A model generated the notes under the pieces. It was not told the DNA's origin. It made no database searches and saw only the letters and a list, made by a program, of their open reading frames with translations. Positions 1 through 12,225 of a stretch of 64,000 bases of DNA are shown one piece after another (the stretch's first letter is position 1; each line of letters begins with the position of its first letter). This DNA comes from Cyprinodon diabolis. Its lineage: Eukaryota > Chordata > Actinopteri > Cyprinodontiformes > Cyprinodontidae. The position numbers and the translations under genes are program-made. The stretch spans positions 43,102,428-43,166,427 of the forward strand of contig CM060073.1 in the NCBI GenBank assembly GCA_030533445.1, given 5' to 3'.

Positions 1-687
1 TTGAGATAGGAACACTCTCTGAGGTGTCAGGTGAAGACTATATGTGACAGATTTGGAGGGGAAATAAAGAGAAGACAAACAGGCAGCTAAATGCCTGGGA
101 AATGTCTCAGCGCTCAGACAGAAGGCGATAAGTGCTGTTGACGTGGACATGACAAGCTTGCAACAGTAAACCTCAGGACACGCAGTCCCACCGGAGGCCT
201 GTGAGTGGACACAATTCTCAATGACTGCTGAGTGGGCTTAACAGCTAATAGGAGGCAATTAACAAGAACCAAGAAGGTCCCCTTTCTGTTTTTACACAAA
301 CAAGTTTAGGTCTACCTTCTTCCTTCAATAGTTTTGCACTTCTGTAAAGAGTTTGTTTTGCCTTCCCATCAAGCTTTTTCCATCATATTTGATTTAGACC
401 ACTTTATTACGTAACACAAGGCCTAAAAGCAAGGATTTGGATCCATTAAATAGGCTAATATCAGGAGCTCATTGGCTTTCCTCTCATTTATTCCAGGAAT
501 CTTTCTTAAAGTACATTCAGAGGCGGTCCTGCTCTGTATGTGCTTGTGCATGTGTAAGGATGATGGTACGGATCACATTTCCAGTCGAAATCAATGACAG
601 TACCAATACAAGATCACCTCCTTATAGTAAGTTAATAGTGATTTTTAGAGTATATTAAAACATTTTTAACAAGGAAAACTATAAATT
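1..687. other. No gene recognised
   Basis: Short open frames on both strands lack similarity to anything I know. No splice-bounded exon is evident. Confidence 0.5.
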
Positions 688-772
688 ATTATCCATCCAT
701 CCTTCCATCCATCCATCCATTTTCTGACACGCTTTTTCCCGAGTGGGGTCGCGAGGGGTGCTGGTGCCTATT
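688..772 (+). repeat. ATCC repeat joined to a common fish repeat
   Basis: (ATCC)n at about 691-721 runs into TTTTCTGACACGCTTTTTCC and GAGTGGGGTCGCGAGGGGTG, a combination seen widely in fish DNA. It is noncoding. Confidence 0.65.
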
Positions 773-2708
773 TTTTTATATTTTGTTTGTTTTTATTTGG
801 CCTAAGATAGTACCAATACAAATTCACACAGGCCAATAATGGTTGTCCTTTTAGTGAATTTTTTTTAATTTTTTTTAATTCCTAAATTTGTATAATTCAC
901 ATATGATGTCAGTTTATTTATTTCTACTTTAGGTTTGTATTTCCAAATAAAAAAAATATATAAATACTTTAGGCCCTAATATGTATTTCCTGTTAATCTT
1001 AAATGATTTTAAGATCTATGAACTCTAATATTTTTCTTCTTTTTTTTGTGCAAACCTTTTAAGGATTAGGCCCTAAATGTACAACACAAAGATCACAATA
1101 GTAAACTAAGAAACCAAACCCATAGGAGTGATAGATAAAGCAACACCTTCAGAACATAAACAATTGGAAAAGGATGAAAAGAGAAACATAAAAGAGATCA
1201 CAAAACCCAAACACCTATGGTTCATGCCTTATTTTTGTATGTTGTACTGAAAATAATTACCTGCAGTTGAGACACTGGTTCTTCTATTACATAAAACATC
1301 TTCATCAGAATTTTCAAATACTCTGTAGACCTCAATTGGCCATTGTGTAAGTATCCTATAGATTTTTCTATAACTTCTTTATGACATTAGGATACCATCA
1401 TTCCTCTCAGAGATACAAAGCCAAAGAAAATGATGCACAGTCTGGTTTGCAATGTCTTCCAGGAGTTGTATGGAAAATCAAAATTGGGATAAAACATTTG
1501 GATTACCAAACACAATGTTGATTTCTGCCCTTCTGGACTGCCAGATCATGAATATATATTGCATTATGAAGATGTGATGACATTTAAAGGAATCACATTT
1601 AACCCTCTCTTCTTGTGCCTCTTTTTCCTCTCCCTGCTAATGCATTTTGCAGCAAGGGATACATATTAAAAGATTCAGGGGAAAAATGTCAGGCAGAGCA
1701 GACCCTCCTTGAGAGCTTGGGGTCATTTCAGACAGGATCCTGAATTCTGGAGCATTCACATTAAAACACACACATCACCTTGTCAAGCGCCCTTTATTTC
1801 CTGAAGACTTACTCGAAGCTGAGTTGAAGCTGCTGTTTCTGTAACCTCAACTATAAATCTTATCCCAACCTTTTAAAAATGATTTTAAATCAAAGTTTAT
1901 TTGTTCTTGCATGTAAGGCTTCTCTCCATATTAGGAAGCATGTTCACAAATAGATGTAGGTCTCTAGAAACTCTTGCATCATCATTCTCTATTTCTCAAC
2001 CTCCCACCTTTTGTTTCAGTTTCTCTCTAAATTTTTAGTTTTAAATACTTCATGTAAGTGTTGGAGCAAGCACAGATATACTGCTCTGGAGAGAGAAGCT
2101 TGACCAGTTGGGCGCTGTCTCCCACCTCATTACCAGATGCAAATGAAACGGGTACACATGTTTAATATTTAGTGGCAGCAGAAATGTCAGGCTAGCACGA
2201 GACAGAATTAAACAGCACTGTCAGCGCAAGTGAACTCAAGGCTTTCTCAGCTATTTCACTTCATATTGAGTTACTGTCACAATTTATCTCACAGCGGTGG
2301 TATGTCTGGTGTGAAAATCTTCTGTGATATCTTTAAGGATGGAAGGAGAATCAAAAAAGAAGTATAAAGCGTATTGTTCAGATTAGGTATAATGTTTATT
2401 TCCAAGTGAGGTGACAGAGCTTTATTGTCTTAACAAGGCCCTACTGTTCATTAGAGTTGTTTTTCTTTGTGTTTCTTAGATTGTCACCACAACATATTTT
2501 CCATTGTATAGTCTTTTAAATGCACACAAAGATAGCAAACTAAATGCAATTTCTGTAGGTGAAGTGCTGTAACATGCACGCTTAACTGCTGAGGCACACT
2601 CTGTTTGATTAAACAAAGGAGTGGTACCAATTATAGCTGTTTCTAGACCATTCTGCAGTACCCTTGTGAAACTTGCCCTGACTCCTTTAGGCCTGTGTTG
2701 AAGACATA
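773..2708. other. Noncoding; conserved-element candidate at 2040-2290
   Basis: The stretch is AT-rich with no coding signal. At 2040-2290 the sequence is more complex and holds an ATGCAAAT octamer (2137-2144) in CATTACCAGATGCAAATGAA. I rate it only as a candidate regulatory element. Confidence 0.25.
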
Positions 2709-2713
2709 ATATG

Positions 2714-3389
2714 TGTCATGATGGCTTTCAGAGTAAACCCACATGCAGAACACACCACGGAGTCAGGGGTAAAAGTTCAACAGTTTATTAAAGGTGACAC
2801 ACACAATAATAAGTTCTGATACAGGTTCTGGTCCGGGACAGATTTCACGAGGGTTCTTCTGTAGAGAAGGGATAGTTTGGTTAGCCAGGGGGTCAGAGGA
2901 ATCTTGAATGAGTCTGAAGCTATTGTGTACCTGAGGGTATTCAAACAGTCGCGGTGAGAGAGGGAACCAGTTGGGTCGAGGGTTCGTTGTTGCAGAGAGC
3001 TTGCAGCGGCAGAGCTTGTCTTCAGACTCGAGTATTTAGGCCTAGAGGGTTTGCCTGAGTTCTCTCCTGAGAACTGGAATCAGACCGAGCTTGTGGATCT
3101 TCAGGTTTGGCTCGTGAGGACAGGCAGACAGGTCTAGGAACCAGAGAAGACAACAACCGGTTAGATCTCAGGTAATCCTCAAAGTATAAGACAACAGACT
3201 TAGCAGGCTTGGCTCAGGTTTGGCTAACCATAACTTGGCAACACTCTGGCACTGAGGAGAGGTCTGGCCGCTGCTTATGTAGCTGGTCTCCTGATGGGCT
3301 GATGATCCTCAGGTGTGCAGGTGGCTCCAGCTCAGGAGACCCAGAGCGCTCTCTGCTGGAGACAGGTGGCAGATCTCCAGATCCCAACA
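2714..3389 (-). mobile_element. Solo LTR of an LTR retrotransposon with 5-bp target duplication
   Basis: On the minus strand the segment starts TGTTGGGATC (3389) and ends ATCATGACA (2714), the TG...CA form of an LTR. Both sides carry the same 5 bases, ATATG (2709-2713 and 3390-3394). An AATAAA signal (complement at 2784-2789) lies near the 3' end, and a CTACATAAGC TATA-like box (complement near 3275) lies in the first part. No internal gag-pol sequence or second LTR is nearby, so recombination between two LTRs has removed the body. The superfamily cannot be told from the LTR alone; Gypsy is likely for this size and duplication length. Confidence 0.85.
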
Positions 3390-3884
3390 ATATGAAGTCA
3401 TTTTTTGTGTTTGTATGTGCCGGTACAGAAACAATAACTAACAGGTCCCTTCGACAGATTTCATTTTTTAACATTTACAGATTCACTTCCAAGTTCATTT
3501 AAAAATTAAAGTGTTGCCCTTTTAGTTTTGGTCATACTGAGTTTTGATCATACTGAGATACATTTTTTTTTTGAGATACATAAGTTACTAGGTCAGAAGT
3601 CTGCAACCTTCAGCCTCAGATCCAAATGTGGACTGTCAGCTTTTTGGTTCACTTTTAGATGATGGCATATTTTTGGTTTATTCTTTGGTTCTGTATAATG
3701 ATTGAAAAACACTGCCCTCCCAACCTGACCAAACTGAAAGATTTGGTCCAGAACTGGTTCCACTTATCTTGAACTAAAAACTTTTGAGTTCCAGCTAAAA
3801 ATCTTAGCTTGATTAAAAAAAGGGGAAAAAAAGTTAATTTTGGAAAGTTTTCCACTAAAACCCAACCACAAACTCATGTATGTG

Positions 3885-4290
3885 TTGTGATTCTGCCCTT
3901 TCTGAGCTTTTTGTTTCTGTTTAAATTTGACATAATTGTTTTCATTTTCATTTTGTGTCATTTTAGTTGTTTTCTGGTTGTATTTTAGATCTCATGTATT
4001 TCTTGTCTACTCTCTGTTGCCCCCTTGTGCCAGTCTCCTCTCCCCTAGCTCCCTTCTAGTTCCTTCTGTCCACACCTGCCCCCAATTAATCGATTACTCC
4101 ATTGTTTGCTCTGTTTGGCATATATACTACCTCCTCTGCAGTTACTGGTTGCTGGGTTCTCTTCATTCCCTCCCTAACCTACAGAATGTGTTCTCTTTCG
4201 TTCTGGTCCCTGTTTTACTTATTTTTTTTTCTTCTGGTATTATATTTCTGTTTCCACCATTCCTTATTAAATCTCTAAGAAACCACCCCT
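3885..4290 (+). repeat. Possible diverged LTR-like interspersed repeat
   Basis: The pyrimidine-rich stretch with CCACACCTGCCCCCAATTAA, a TATA-like CATATATACT (4118) and TATTAAATCTC (4264) recalls common fish LTR or promoter-bearing repeats. I see no clear ends or target duplication. Confidence 0.3.
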
Positions 4291-4911
4291 TACCTCTAAT
4301 GGATGTGGTAGGTTCAAGGGATGTGATGATAAAAATGAAAATAGCTAAGTTCAAACTGTAGACATATGTAAATGAAATCCATTTCTTTTGCCAATTTGTG
4401 AGTCATATACTTTTTCATGGCTATAACAAAGGCCTTATACTTTTCACTTAAAAAAAATGTTTTGTGCCACTTCAACATGTCACTTAATCGAATACATGGC
4501 TAATTTATAAAGCACTTGCAGTCTGAATGCTCATGTTGTATTTCGTTTGACTTTCATTTTCATCCAGGCTATGACTACTCATTCATAAAGACTCTTTAGA
4601 ACAACCATCCCTGCTCCACAGAAATTGTAAATGGTTCTGCTTTCTTTTACGTTTCATTGTTTTGCTATGATGTAATAATATTCCTGTTCTGACTCTTGAA
4701 GGAGGCACACACATTTCCTGCTGCTCTGCAACTCCCTGATCTGGCCCTGCTTTGCTGTGTCTTGTCTTTTAATAAGCCCTCTCTTCATATCACACACACT
4801 CAAACAATGTATCTGGTCAGCTGGTATCTCAATGCAATTGATAAATTTTTTTCAACATGAAGACAGGGAAAAGGGGACCCGTCCTTACTTCCCTACTTTG
4901 TGGTATACACC

Positions 4912-5226
4912 ATGGACTCCTGGAAGGCTTGGAGGATGGTGTGTTTTACAATGCTGCAAGTGGAGGATATCAAAGATGTATGGCTTTTTGGTTTTATGAT
5001 ACACGGATTTCTCCTGTTCGGATTTGGAGGATACCTGATATATCTACAATTACAGAGGATGTCGGCGGCAATTGGGGCATTGATCAGGCTGTCGGCAGCG
5101 GTTGACGCCCTTACAAAGGTTGTGAATGAGCAAGCTCGGGAGATTAGCCGTATGTTGGGTGCGATTGAATGCAGGCTGGCTGCGTTCAATCCACCATTTC
5201 TGTCTGTGTTGATTAATCCGTGTTGA
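4912..5226 (+). CDS. Small ORF: predicted single-span membrane protein with helical tail, repeat-associated
   Basis: I do not recognise this protein. The ATG at 4912 sits in a strong Kozak context (acaccATGG) and opens 104 residues ending at tga 5226; an in-frame ATG lies at 4900. Residues 23-47 (VWLFGFMIHGFLLFGF...) form one clear hydrophobic span. Residues 51-91 are Ala/Leu-rich with charged positions (ALIRLSAAVDALTKVVNEQA) and could form an amphipathic helix or coiled coil. The ORF is more GC-rich than its flanks. It is followed within 100 bases by a TTAGAC-type LINE/SINE-like tail, so it probably belongs to a mobile or multicopy repeat and not to a host gene. Whether it is expressed is unknown. 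Confidence 0.45.
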   Translation: MDSWKAWRMVCFTMLQVEDIKDVWLFGFMIHGFLLFGFGGYLIYLQLQRMSAAIGALIRLSAAVDALTKVVNEQAREISRMLGAIECRLAAFNPPFLSVLINPC

Positions 5227-5309
5227 TTCGCAATGACTCATGGGAAATGGAGGAGCCTAGGACACTTCCGATCGTGCAATGTACCCTGCTGGCATGTCTG
5301 CTCCAGCGC

Positions 5310-5395
5310 CCAGTATTAGACGTAGACTTAGACAGATTTACTTTGTCATTTTGTATACACAAGTGTAAACAAAAAGAAATTTATTTTAGAACAGC
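5310..5395 (+). repeat. Retroelement-like 3' tail (TAGAC repeats then TTTGTCATTTTGTA)
   Basis: TTAGACGTAGACTTAGACAG, then TTTGTCATTTTGTATACAC and AACAAAAAGAAATTTATT match the look of a common fish retroelement tail. A similar tail with TTAAGTCTAAGTCTAAGTCT lies at 49040-49062. Confidence 0.5.
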
Positions 5396-5739
5396 TCTTT
5401 AAACAATTTTTCCATCCATATAAGTTAATGTAAATTTATCCTGGAGTGGAGGGAGAGTCAATTTTGTTATTCTTTTATAAAAGAATAATAACAATCTAAA
5501 AAAAAGAGCACCCTTTCCTTTATAAATGAGAAGCGGGGCAAAAATGATGGTGACCAGTCATTCTCAGACTACAGAGGAATGGGACCTTGGAAAGAAGAAG
5601 AAAGAGCCTGATTTTTTCAATAATGGTAAGCATTATTGAGCTGTTTTATTGTACGAGTGCCTGATAACGGAAAAAGTTTTGTCGTGGACAGGCAGTCAAT
5701 GAACTCCCACTGCCTTCTAAAAAAGTCGAAGCATTTCAT

Positions 5740-6080
5740 TATTCCAAGGTGAAAGCTTTAAAACAGCATTTTAAATGTTACCCCGCTGTTCAAGATCATG
5801 AAAACCTTTAATTTCATGCAAATGAACAGCAAGGAGCATGGAGCTTAATGTAAACGAAAGCTTCTTTTGTGCTGAAGGAGTGAGCCAGAGAGGGAGACCA
5901 GGAAGAAAATTCCCAAGGATTCTTTAATTGCTATCTGAAATTATGTAAATCCCTCTTCTAGGCTGAGTGCAATTATCCAGTGCCTCTTGCTGCCAGCTTT
6001 ACTAATGTCTAACAAAATATCGGTGGCTGACATTTAGACGTGGTAATGCAAATGAGAATTAATTTTTCTTCCAAGACAAA
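5740..6080. promoter_or_regulatory. Candidate conserved noncoding element with two octamers
   Basis: ATGCAAAT occurs at 5816-5823 and 6046-6053, with TTTAATTGCTATC and GTGCAATTATCCAG between them. There is no repeat signature and no open frame of note. The POU/homeodomain reading is inference. Confidence 0.3.
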
Positions 6081-6934
6081 GGGCAGTCGAAAGATCACAC
6101 CATTTTATAGAATAAAGGCTGAAAAAAAGTCACTTTTGCATGACGACAAAAATTGTAGATTAAATAGCAAAGTGTTGAAGCCTATTTCATATCTAAGCTG
6201 CACTCAGAAATACTATGACTTCTTTCTGTTTTGAGAGAAAAATCTATTTCTATTCCAGCAGAGAAGATGCTGCAGACATTCATTTAGCCTTAAATTAATT
6301 GCTCTGTGCTTCCCATTTTTAGTAATGATGCAGGGGATCCCTCCCTGTTCCTCATTGTTAGAACACCCCCCTGCCATGGCTGTGATGTCGTACTGTTCGG
6401 GTCACATTTTCCCATTTATCTCCCCAGGTACAGAGATGGATGTAGGCCAACCACTGCAGCCTGGTGAGGCTCCCCTGTGTGCAGCTCAGAACACCTGTCC
6501 CGCTGCGCATTGGCATCCCTAGTCTTTACCAGGCCAAGGAGGAGCATCTTCTCTCCACCATGCTTTCACAAGGCCACCACCCCCTGGGACCAAATGGGGG
6601 AAAATGAGACGAGGGGGGGCCCTGTTTTTCGCGGGGAGATCTGCCACCCAAAACAACATTCCTTAACCAGAAATCAAATTACAAGCTGCTGACACGGAGG
6701 AAAACTGCCTATTAATATTTTAGTATGGTTACTGAGTGCATGACACCCCTGGTTGGGAGCACTCACATCCAAGACAAAAAGGATAGTGATGCACCAACAA
6801 GTGCCTGACTCTGTATTGCTATATGATTCTATTCCTAACAAACCTACAATTGAATTTTGCAAATTATTAAGTTAAATAAAATCCCAAATCTCCTTAGATG
6901 TGTTGAATTATTTTCTTGTCCTTGCTAGACTTGC

Positions 6935-7560
6935 ACATTAGAGGTTTACATACACTGTATAAAAAAGAATGCTTTTTCATCAGACTTTTAGGCCAGTTAA
7001 AATGATCACAATCTTGTATACAGTATTTGCTACTTTTAAAATAAAAGCAAAGATTTAAAAAATACATTCATATCCAGAACCTCATATTTCTTATTATTTT
7101 GTAGAGCAGCCTTTCAATATCCAGGACTCGAATGAGTGCTTTGGGTTCTCCTACCACAACCATCTCACAGCAGTTAGTTGAAATGTTGGTCCATTTCCTC
7201 ATGACAGACTTATGTAACTGAGCCAGATTTGTTGGCTGGATGGCCCAGGAAATATATTACAGCTTTATTCACAAATATTTTAAAGGATTTGACAGTAACT
7301 TTAAACATCGGCTGTGCTTTTCTTCAGGCTTCATTGTGCTCAATCCCAAACATCATTGGTAAGTTATTGAGATACTGTAAATTTACATTGCATCTGGAAA
7401 TGCACCAGTCCAGTTTCAGCAAAATAATCCTGCATTACAGTACAGATTGTAGTCATTTGAAATTTTCTTCTCTTTCCAACAAAATGATGCCAAATGTTAT
7501 TATTGCCAAAATTCAAGACATGTTTTTACAAAACACTTTTTTTGTGCATATTTTGAATTA
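6935..7560 (-). mobile_element. Sleeping Beauty-type Tc1 relic, inverse orientation
   Basis: GAGGTTTACATACACTG (6941) resembles the inverted-repeat motif of salmonid-type Tc1 elements. Downstream, on the + strand, pieces read like the complement of their transposase: GCACCAGTCCAGTTTCAGC, TTATTATTGCCAAAATTC and CAGATTTGTTGGC. The order agrees with a minus-strand gene. It is very diverged, and similarity may continue weakly to about 8070. Confidence 0.55.
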
Positions 7561-8205
7561 TAAACTGCATTTAATTTATTCTAATTGACACTTTTTCTTC
7601 ACTCGTCTGCCTTTTTTCCAATGTTGGTAGAAGACTTGTTTTATTTTATGACGAATGAGAGATTGTTAGATGTTTTTGTAGGTTTTCTATTTTTTTTTTA
7701 GAACCATTACCATGGTTATTAACCATTCTTGTCTGCACTTTGGTCCTACTCCAACCTAACACATTGACACTCTTATGAGTCATTTGCTCTAGTCATGGAG
7801 TAAAAAAACAATGATTGCATTTTGCACCAAAGCATTTTTCAGTTAGTGACTGTTTCTTCTAAACAGCTTGATCGCTGCACATTCCATTGGTGTTTATACA
7901 TACATATACATGCTTTAACAGATTAAAGTGGTACCTTTAGGTATTTGAAAGTTGTGTTGAAGGATAAACCAGCACTTTTGCAGGTTGCTTTAGATTGCTA
8001 CGTTGTGTCACCAATTGAAATAGGTTTGAAGTGTTGCTTTAGAATACATCCAGAGGAGTGCCTCAGTTTATGTTGTGAATTATAGTGAAGGCCAAGGCGT
8101 CGTCATCCTCTTGGATTACACAATGCTTTTAAAGGTAACATTGGTTTAGTGTAAAGTTAGAACTTAGGGGAAAATAAATGAAAAACATATTCCTTTTTAT
8201 ATATA

Positions 8206-9453
8206 CACTATATTGCCAAAAGTATTTGCTCACCCATCCAAATTATTGGAATCAGGTGTTCCAATCACTTCCATGGCCACAGGTGTATAAATTCAAGCAC
8301 CTAGGCATGCAGACTGTTTTTACAAACATTTGTGAAAGAATGGGTCGCTCTCAGGAGCTCAGTGAATTCCAGCGTGGAACTGTGATAGGATGCCACCTGT
8401 GCAACAAATCCAGTCGTGAAATTTCCTCGCTCCTAAATATTCCACAGTCAACTGTCAGCTGTATTATAAGAAAATGGAAGTGTTTGGGAACGACAGCAAC
8501 TCAGCCACGAAGTGGTAGGCCACGTAAACTGACGGAGCGGGGTCAGCGGATGCTGAAGCGCATAGTGCGAAGAGGTCGCCAACTTTCTGCAGAGTCAATC
8601 ACTACAGACCTCCAAACTTCATGTGGCCTTCAGATTAGCTCAAGAACAGTGCGCAGAGAGCTTCATGGAATGGGTTTCCATGGTCGAGCAGCTGCATCCA
8701 AGCCATACATAACCAAGTGCAATGCAAAGCGTCGGATGCGGTGGTGTAAAGCACGCCGCCACTGGACTCTAGAGCAGTGGAGACGCGTTCTCTGGAGTGA
8801 CGAATCGCGCTTCTCCATCTGGCAATCTGATGGACGGGTCTGGGTTTGGCGGTTGCCAGGAGAACGGTACTTGTCTGACTGCATTGTGCCAAGTGTAAAG
8901 TTTGGTGGAGGGGGGATTATGGTGTGGGGTTGTTTTTCAGGAGCTGGGCTTGGCCCCTTAGTTCCAGTGAAAGGAACTCTGAATGCTTCAGCATACCAAG
9001 ACATTTTGGACAATTCCATGCTCCCAACTTTGTGGGAACAGTTTGGAGCTGGCCCCTTCCTCTTCCAACATGACTGTGCACCAGTGCACAAAGCAAGGTC
9101 CATAAAGACATGGATGACAGAGTCTGGTGTGGATGAACTTGACTGGCCTGCACAGAGTCCTGACCTCAACCCGATAGAACACCTTTGGGATGAATTAGAG
9201 CGGAGACTGAGAGCCAGGCCTTCTCGTCCAACATCAGTGTGCGACCTCACAAATGCGCTTCTGGAAGAATGGTCAAAAATTCCCATAAACACACTCCTAA
9301 ACCTTGTGGACAGCCTTCCCAGAAGAGTTGAAGCTGTTCTAGCTGCAAAGGGTGGACCGACGTCATATTGAACCCTATGGATTAGGAACGGGATGTCACT
9401 TAAGCTCATATGTGAGTCAAGGCAGGTGAGCAAATACTTTTGGCAATATAGTG
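8206..9453 (+). mobile_element. Complete Tc1-like DNA transposon with perfect terminal inverted repeats
   Basis: The element is 1248 bp, bounded by TA on both sides (8204-8205 and 9454-9455), the expected Tc1/mariner target duplication. The first 29 bases, starting CACTATATTGCCAAAAGT, are repeated exactly in inverse at the right end (9425-9453). It encloses one unbroken transposase gene. Perfect ends plus an open frame point to a recent insertion. A family name cannot be given without a repeat library. Confidence 0.96.
8340..9371 (+). CDS. Tc1/mariner transposase, DD34E, apparently intact (343 aa)
   Basis: The enzyme would cut and paste its own element at TA sites. I place the start at the ATG at 8340 ([10 protein letters not shown]), giving 343 residues, the usual Tc1 length; the open frame continues upstream to 8178 but that part overlaps the inverted repeat. 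In order it shows a paired-like HTH (about 8-48, with [14 protein letters not shown]), a GRPRK minor-groove motif (59-63), a second HTH (about 70-112), then the catalytic domain: D154 in WSDES, a glycine-rich GGGG near 189-192, D245 in QHDCAPVH and E280 in [13 protein letters not shown]. There are 34 residues between D245 and E280. All catalytic residues are present and there is no stop or frameshift. Activity is inferred, not shown. Confidence 0.95.
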   Translation: MGRSQELSEFQRGTVIGCHLCNKSSREISSLLNIPQSTVSCIIRKWKCLGTTATQPRSGRPRKLTERGQRMLKRIVRRGRQLSAESITTDLQTSCGLQISSRTVRRELHGMGFHGRAAASKPYITKCNAKRRMRWCKARRHWTLEQWRRVLWSDESRFSIWQSDGRVWVWRLPGERYLSDCIVPSVKFGGGGIMVWGCFSGAGLGPLVPVKGTLNASAYQDILDNSMLPTLWEQFGAGPFLFQHDCAPVHKARSIKTWMTESGVDELDWPAQSPDLNPIEHLWDELERRLRARPSRPTSVCDLTNALLEEWSKIPINTLLNLVDSLPRRVEAVLAAKGGPTSY

Positions 9454-9455
9454 TA

Positions 9456-10709
9456 TGTTAAATAAGTAAATTAAATAAATAATTCACATTAATTAATATA
9501 CATCACAATCGTACAAAAAAATTGTGAAAACCTGTGCGTTGGAAGAGTAACATTTAAATGAATTTTAAGAGTTAACACTAAGAATTGTTGAAGTCAAATA
9601 ATTTTTCACAGGTTTAGATTACATATATTTGTATCAAAGCTTTAAAGATGGGACTAAAACATGTCCAACTTTAGATTTGATGATCTACTGAAATTGTAAA
9701 TCCCATTTTTGCCAGAGAAAAAGTAAACAATGTCTTCTTCCAACGCTTACTAACTATTGTGGGCCGTAAAGTATATTAATGTGCATAATTGTCGTGGATT
9801 TTTTTTTAAGTGCAGTGCTTTTAGAAAATGTAAATAAGTTGATGGAAAAATCGGACCTAATTTGAAATCGAGTCCTATTCACAACCCAATGCAACAACGT
9901 CCAAATCATTTGGTTATTTAATGTCAACTAGTACAAACTGCTTTATCCAGGAAAAGCATTGCAAAATAGATCAATTTGCTGAATTTGTAGCAATAACATT
10001 AGCATTTTTTTTTTTTTTTGGTCGAACAGATGACAATAATAAAAAAAAATCAAATTCTAGATGATTAGCAACTAAGTGTGATAAAAAAAATTAAAATAAA
10101 AACTTGCATTCAGTGTTTTATTGAGTGTATATTCCCTATGTATTCTATATTCAAATGTTAAAGGGAAAGTAACATAACTACATACATGTAAAATTAACTG
10201 GAATGGCTTTAAACAGAATTATAACTGCAAAGTTGTTGTTTTCAGCTGACCGTCTCATATGGTTGGTAGTCTCAGCAAAGACCCCCAGTCTACGTTTTCC
10301 ACAGGCGCCTCAAACAGCTCCTACAGGGGCAGCCCAAGATGTTCCAGGGTCAGCCGACAGATATTGGCTGCTCCCAAATAGTCTGAATTAGTAAGGACCT
10401 TCAAGCCAAAGCAGAAGTTGGTCAGTCGCTCTATGAAGTGCTTTCCTAATAGTTCAATAGTTCATTCAACATAGGGAAACCCCAATCTTCCTGTCTTTCT
10501 CATAGGAGTTATACAACCGCCCACAATCCTTTGTGTGACAGGATTGGTAGAGAGTATAGCCTTCTGCTATATTTGTGATAATTAGTTTTTTGACGTTTTT
10601 TTTCAGAAAGCTGTAATCACAATTTGACAAGCATTATCCGTGTGTGTCCATCACATAATGACGTGTGCAAGGCTGAAGGATGTCCAGATTCAGAATAGTA
10701 TTTTGTTGA
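9456..10709. other. Noncoding, nothing recognised
   Basis: AT-rich sequence after the Tc1 element. A piece at 10290-10370 (GGGGCAGCCCAAGATGTTCC) could be a LINE scrap, but I cannot support it. Confidence 0.4.
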
Positions 10710-10964
10710 TTATGAAGGGTTAAAGGACAAGAACAAGGGAACAGTAGTTAGAAGATAACATTTGAGATATTTGGAAACCGAAATAACCCTTCTCCGTGTA
10801 CTGTACCAGAAGGTACATCCAGATGGAATCCAAGACAGATGTCCGAGCGACCTCAACTGATTCCATTTGATATGGAGGAGAAGCAGCTCTACAGTGGCCA
10901 AGCTCCTTACCCTATCACTGAAGGAATGACCAGCCACCTTGTAGAGGAAGCTAATTTCAGCCAC
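10710..10964 (-). pseudogene. Non-LTR retrotransposon relic, reverse transcriptase C-terminal region
   Basis: On the minus strand, 84 residues are open. MAEISFLYKVAGHSFSDRVR and then VELLLLHIKWNQLRSLGH match the AEMSFLRRVAGLSLRDRVRS...LLLRIERSQLRWLGHL region found after the reverse transcriptase in abundant fish LINEs. About ten residues between the two blocks are missing. The rest of the element is absent. The C-terminal part (SGCTFWYSTRRR) has drifted. Confidence 0.8.
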
Positions 10965-10979
10965 TTGTATCCAGCATAG

Positions 10980-12133
<1,154 letters not shown>

Positions 12134-12134
<1 letters not shown>

Positions 12135-12225
12135 TACTGCGCAGAACCCTCAAACTCCCAGGCCTCTGGTAGAGGACCCGAGCTTGAGGATGACACATAC
12201 CACCCCACGAGGGGTGAGAAAACAG
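12134..12225 (+). repeat. Common fish repeat fragment next to the TA run
   Basis: GAACCCTCAAACTCCCAGGC, CTCTGGTAGAGGACCCGAGC and CCACCCCACGAGGGGTGAG form a unit often found beside TA microsatellites in fish genomes. It is noncoding and followed by a T run. Confidence 0.55.

Noticed and set aside
3936..4361. 141-residue hydrophobic frame
   Set aside because: The low-complexity pyrimidine-rich DNA gives Phe/Leu/Ser-rich translation; there are no domain, start-context or splice signals.
8663..9433. 256-residue open frame antisense to the Tc1 transposase
   Set aside because: It mirrors the conserved coding sequence on the other strand and has no recognisable domain; the sense frame explains it fully.
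10290..10391. Possible second LINE fragment with GGGGCAGCCCAAGATG
   Set aside because: Only one short motif looks familiar, and the translation in all frames gave no convincing block.
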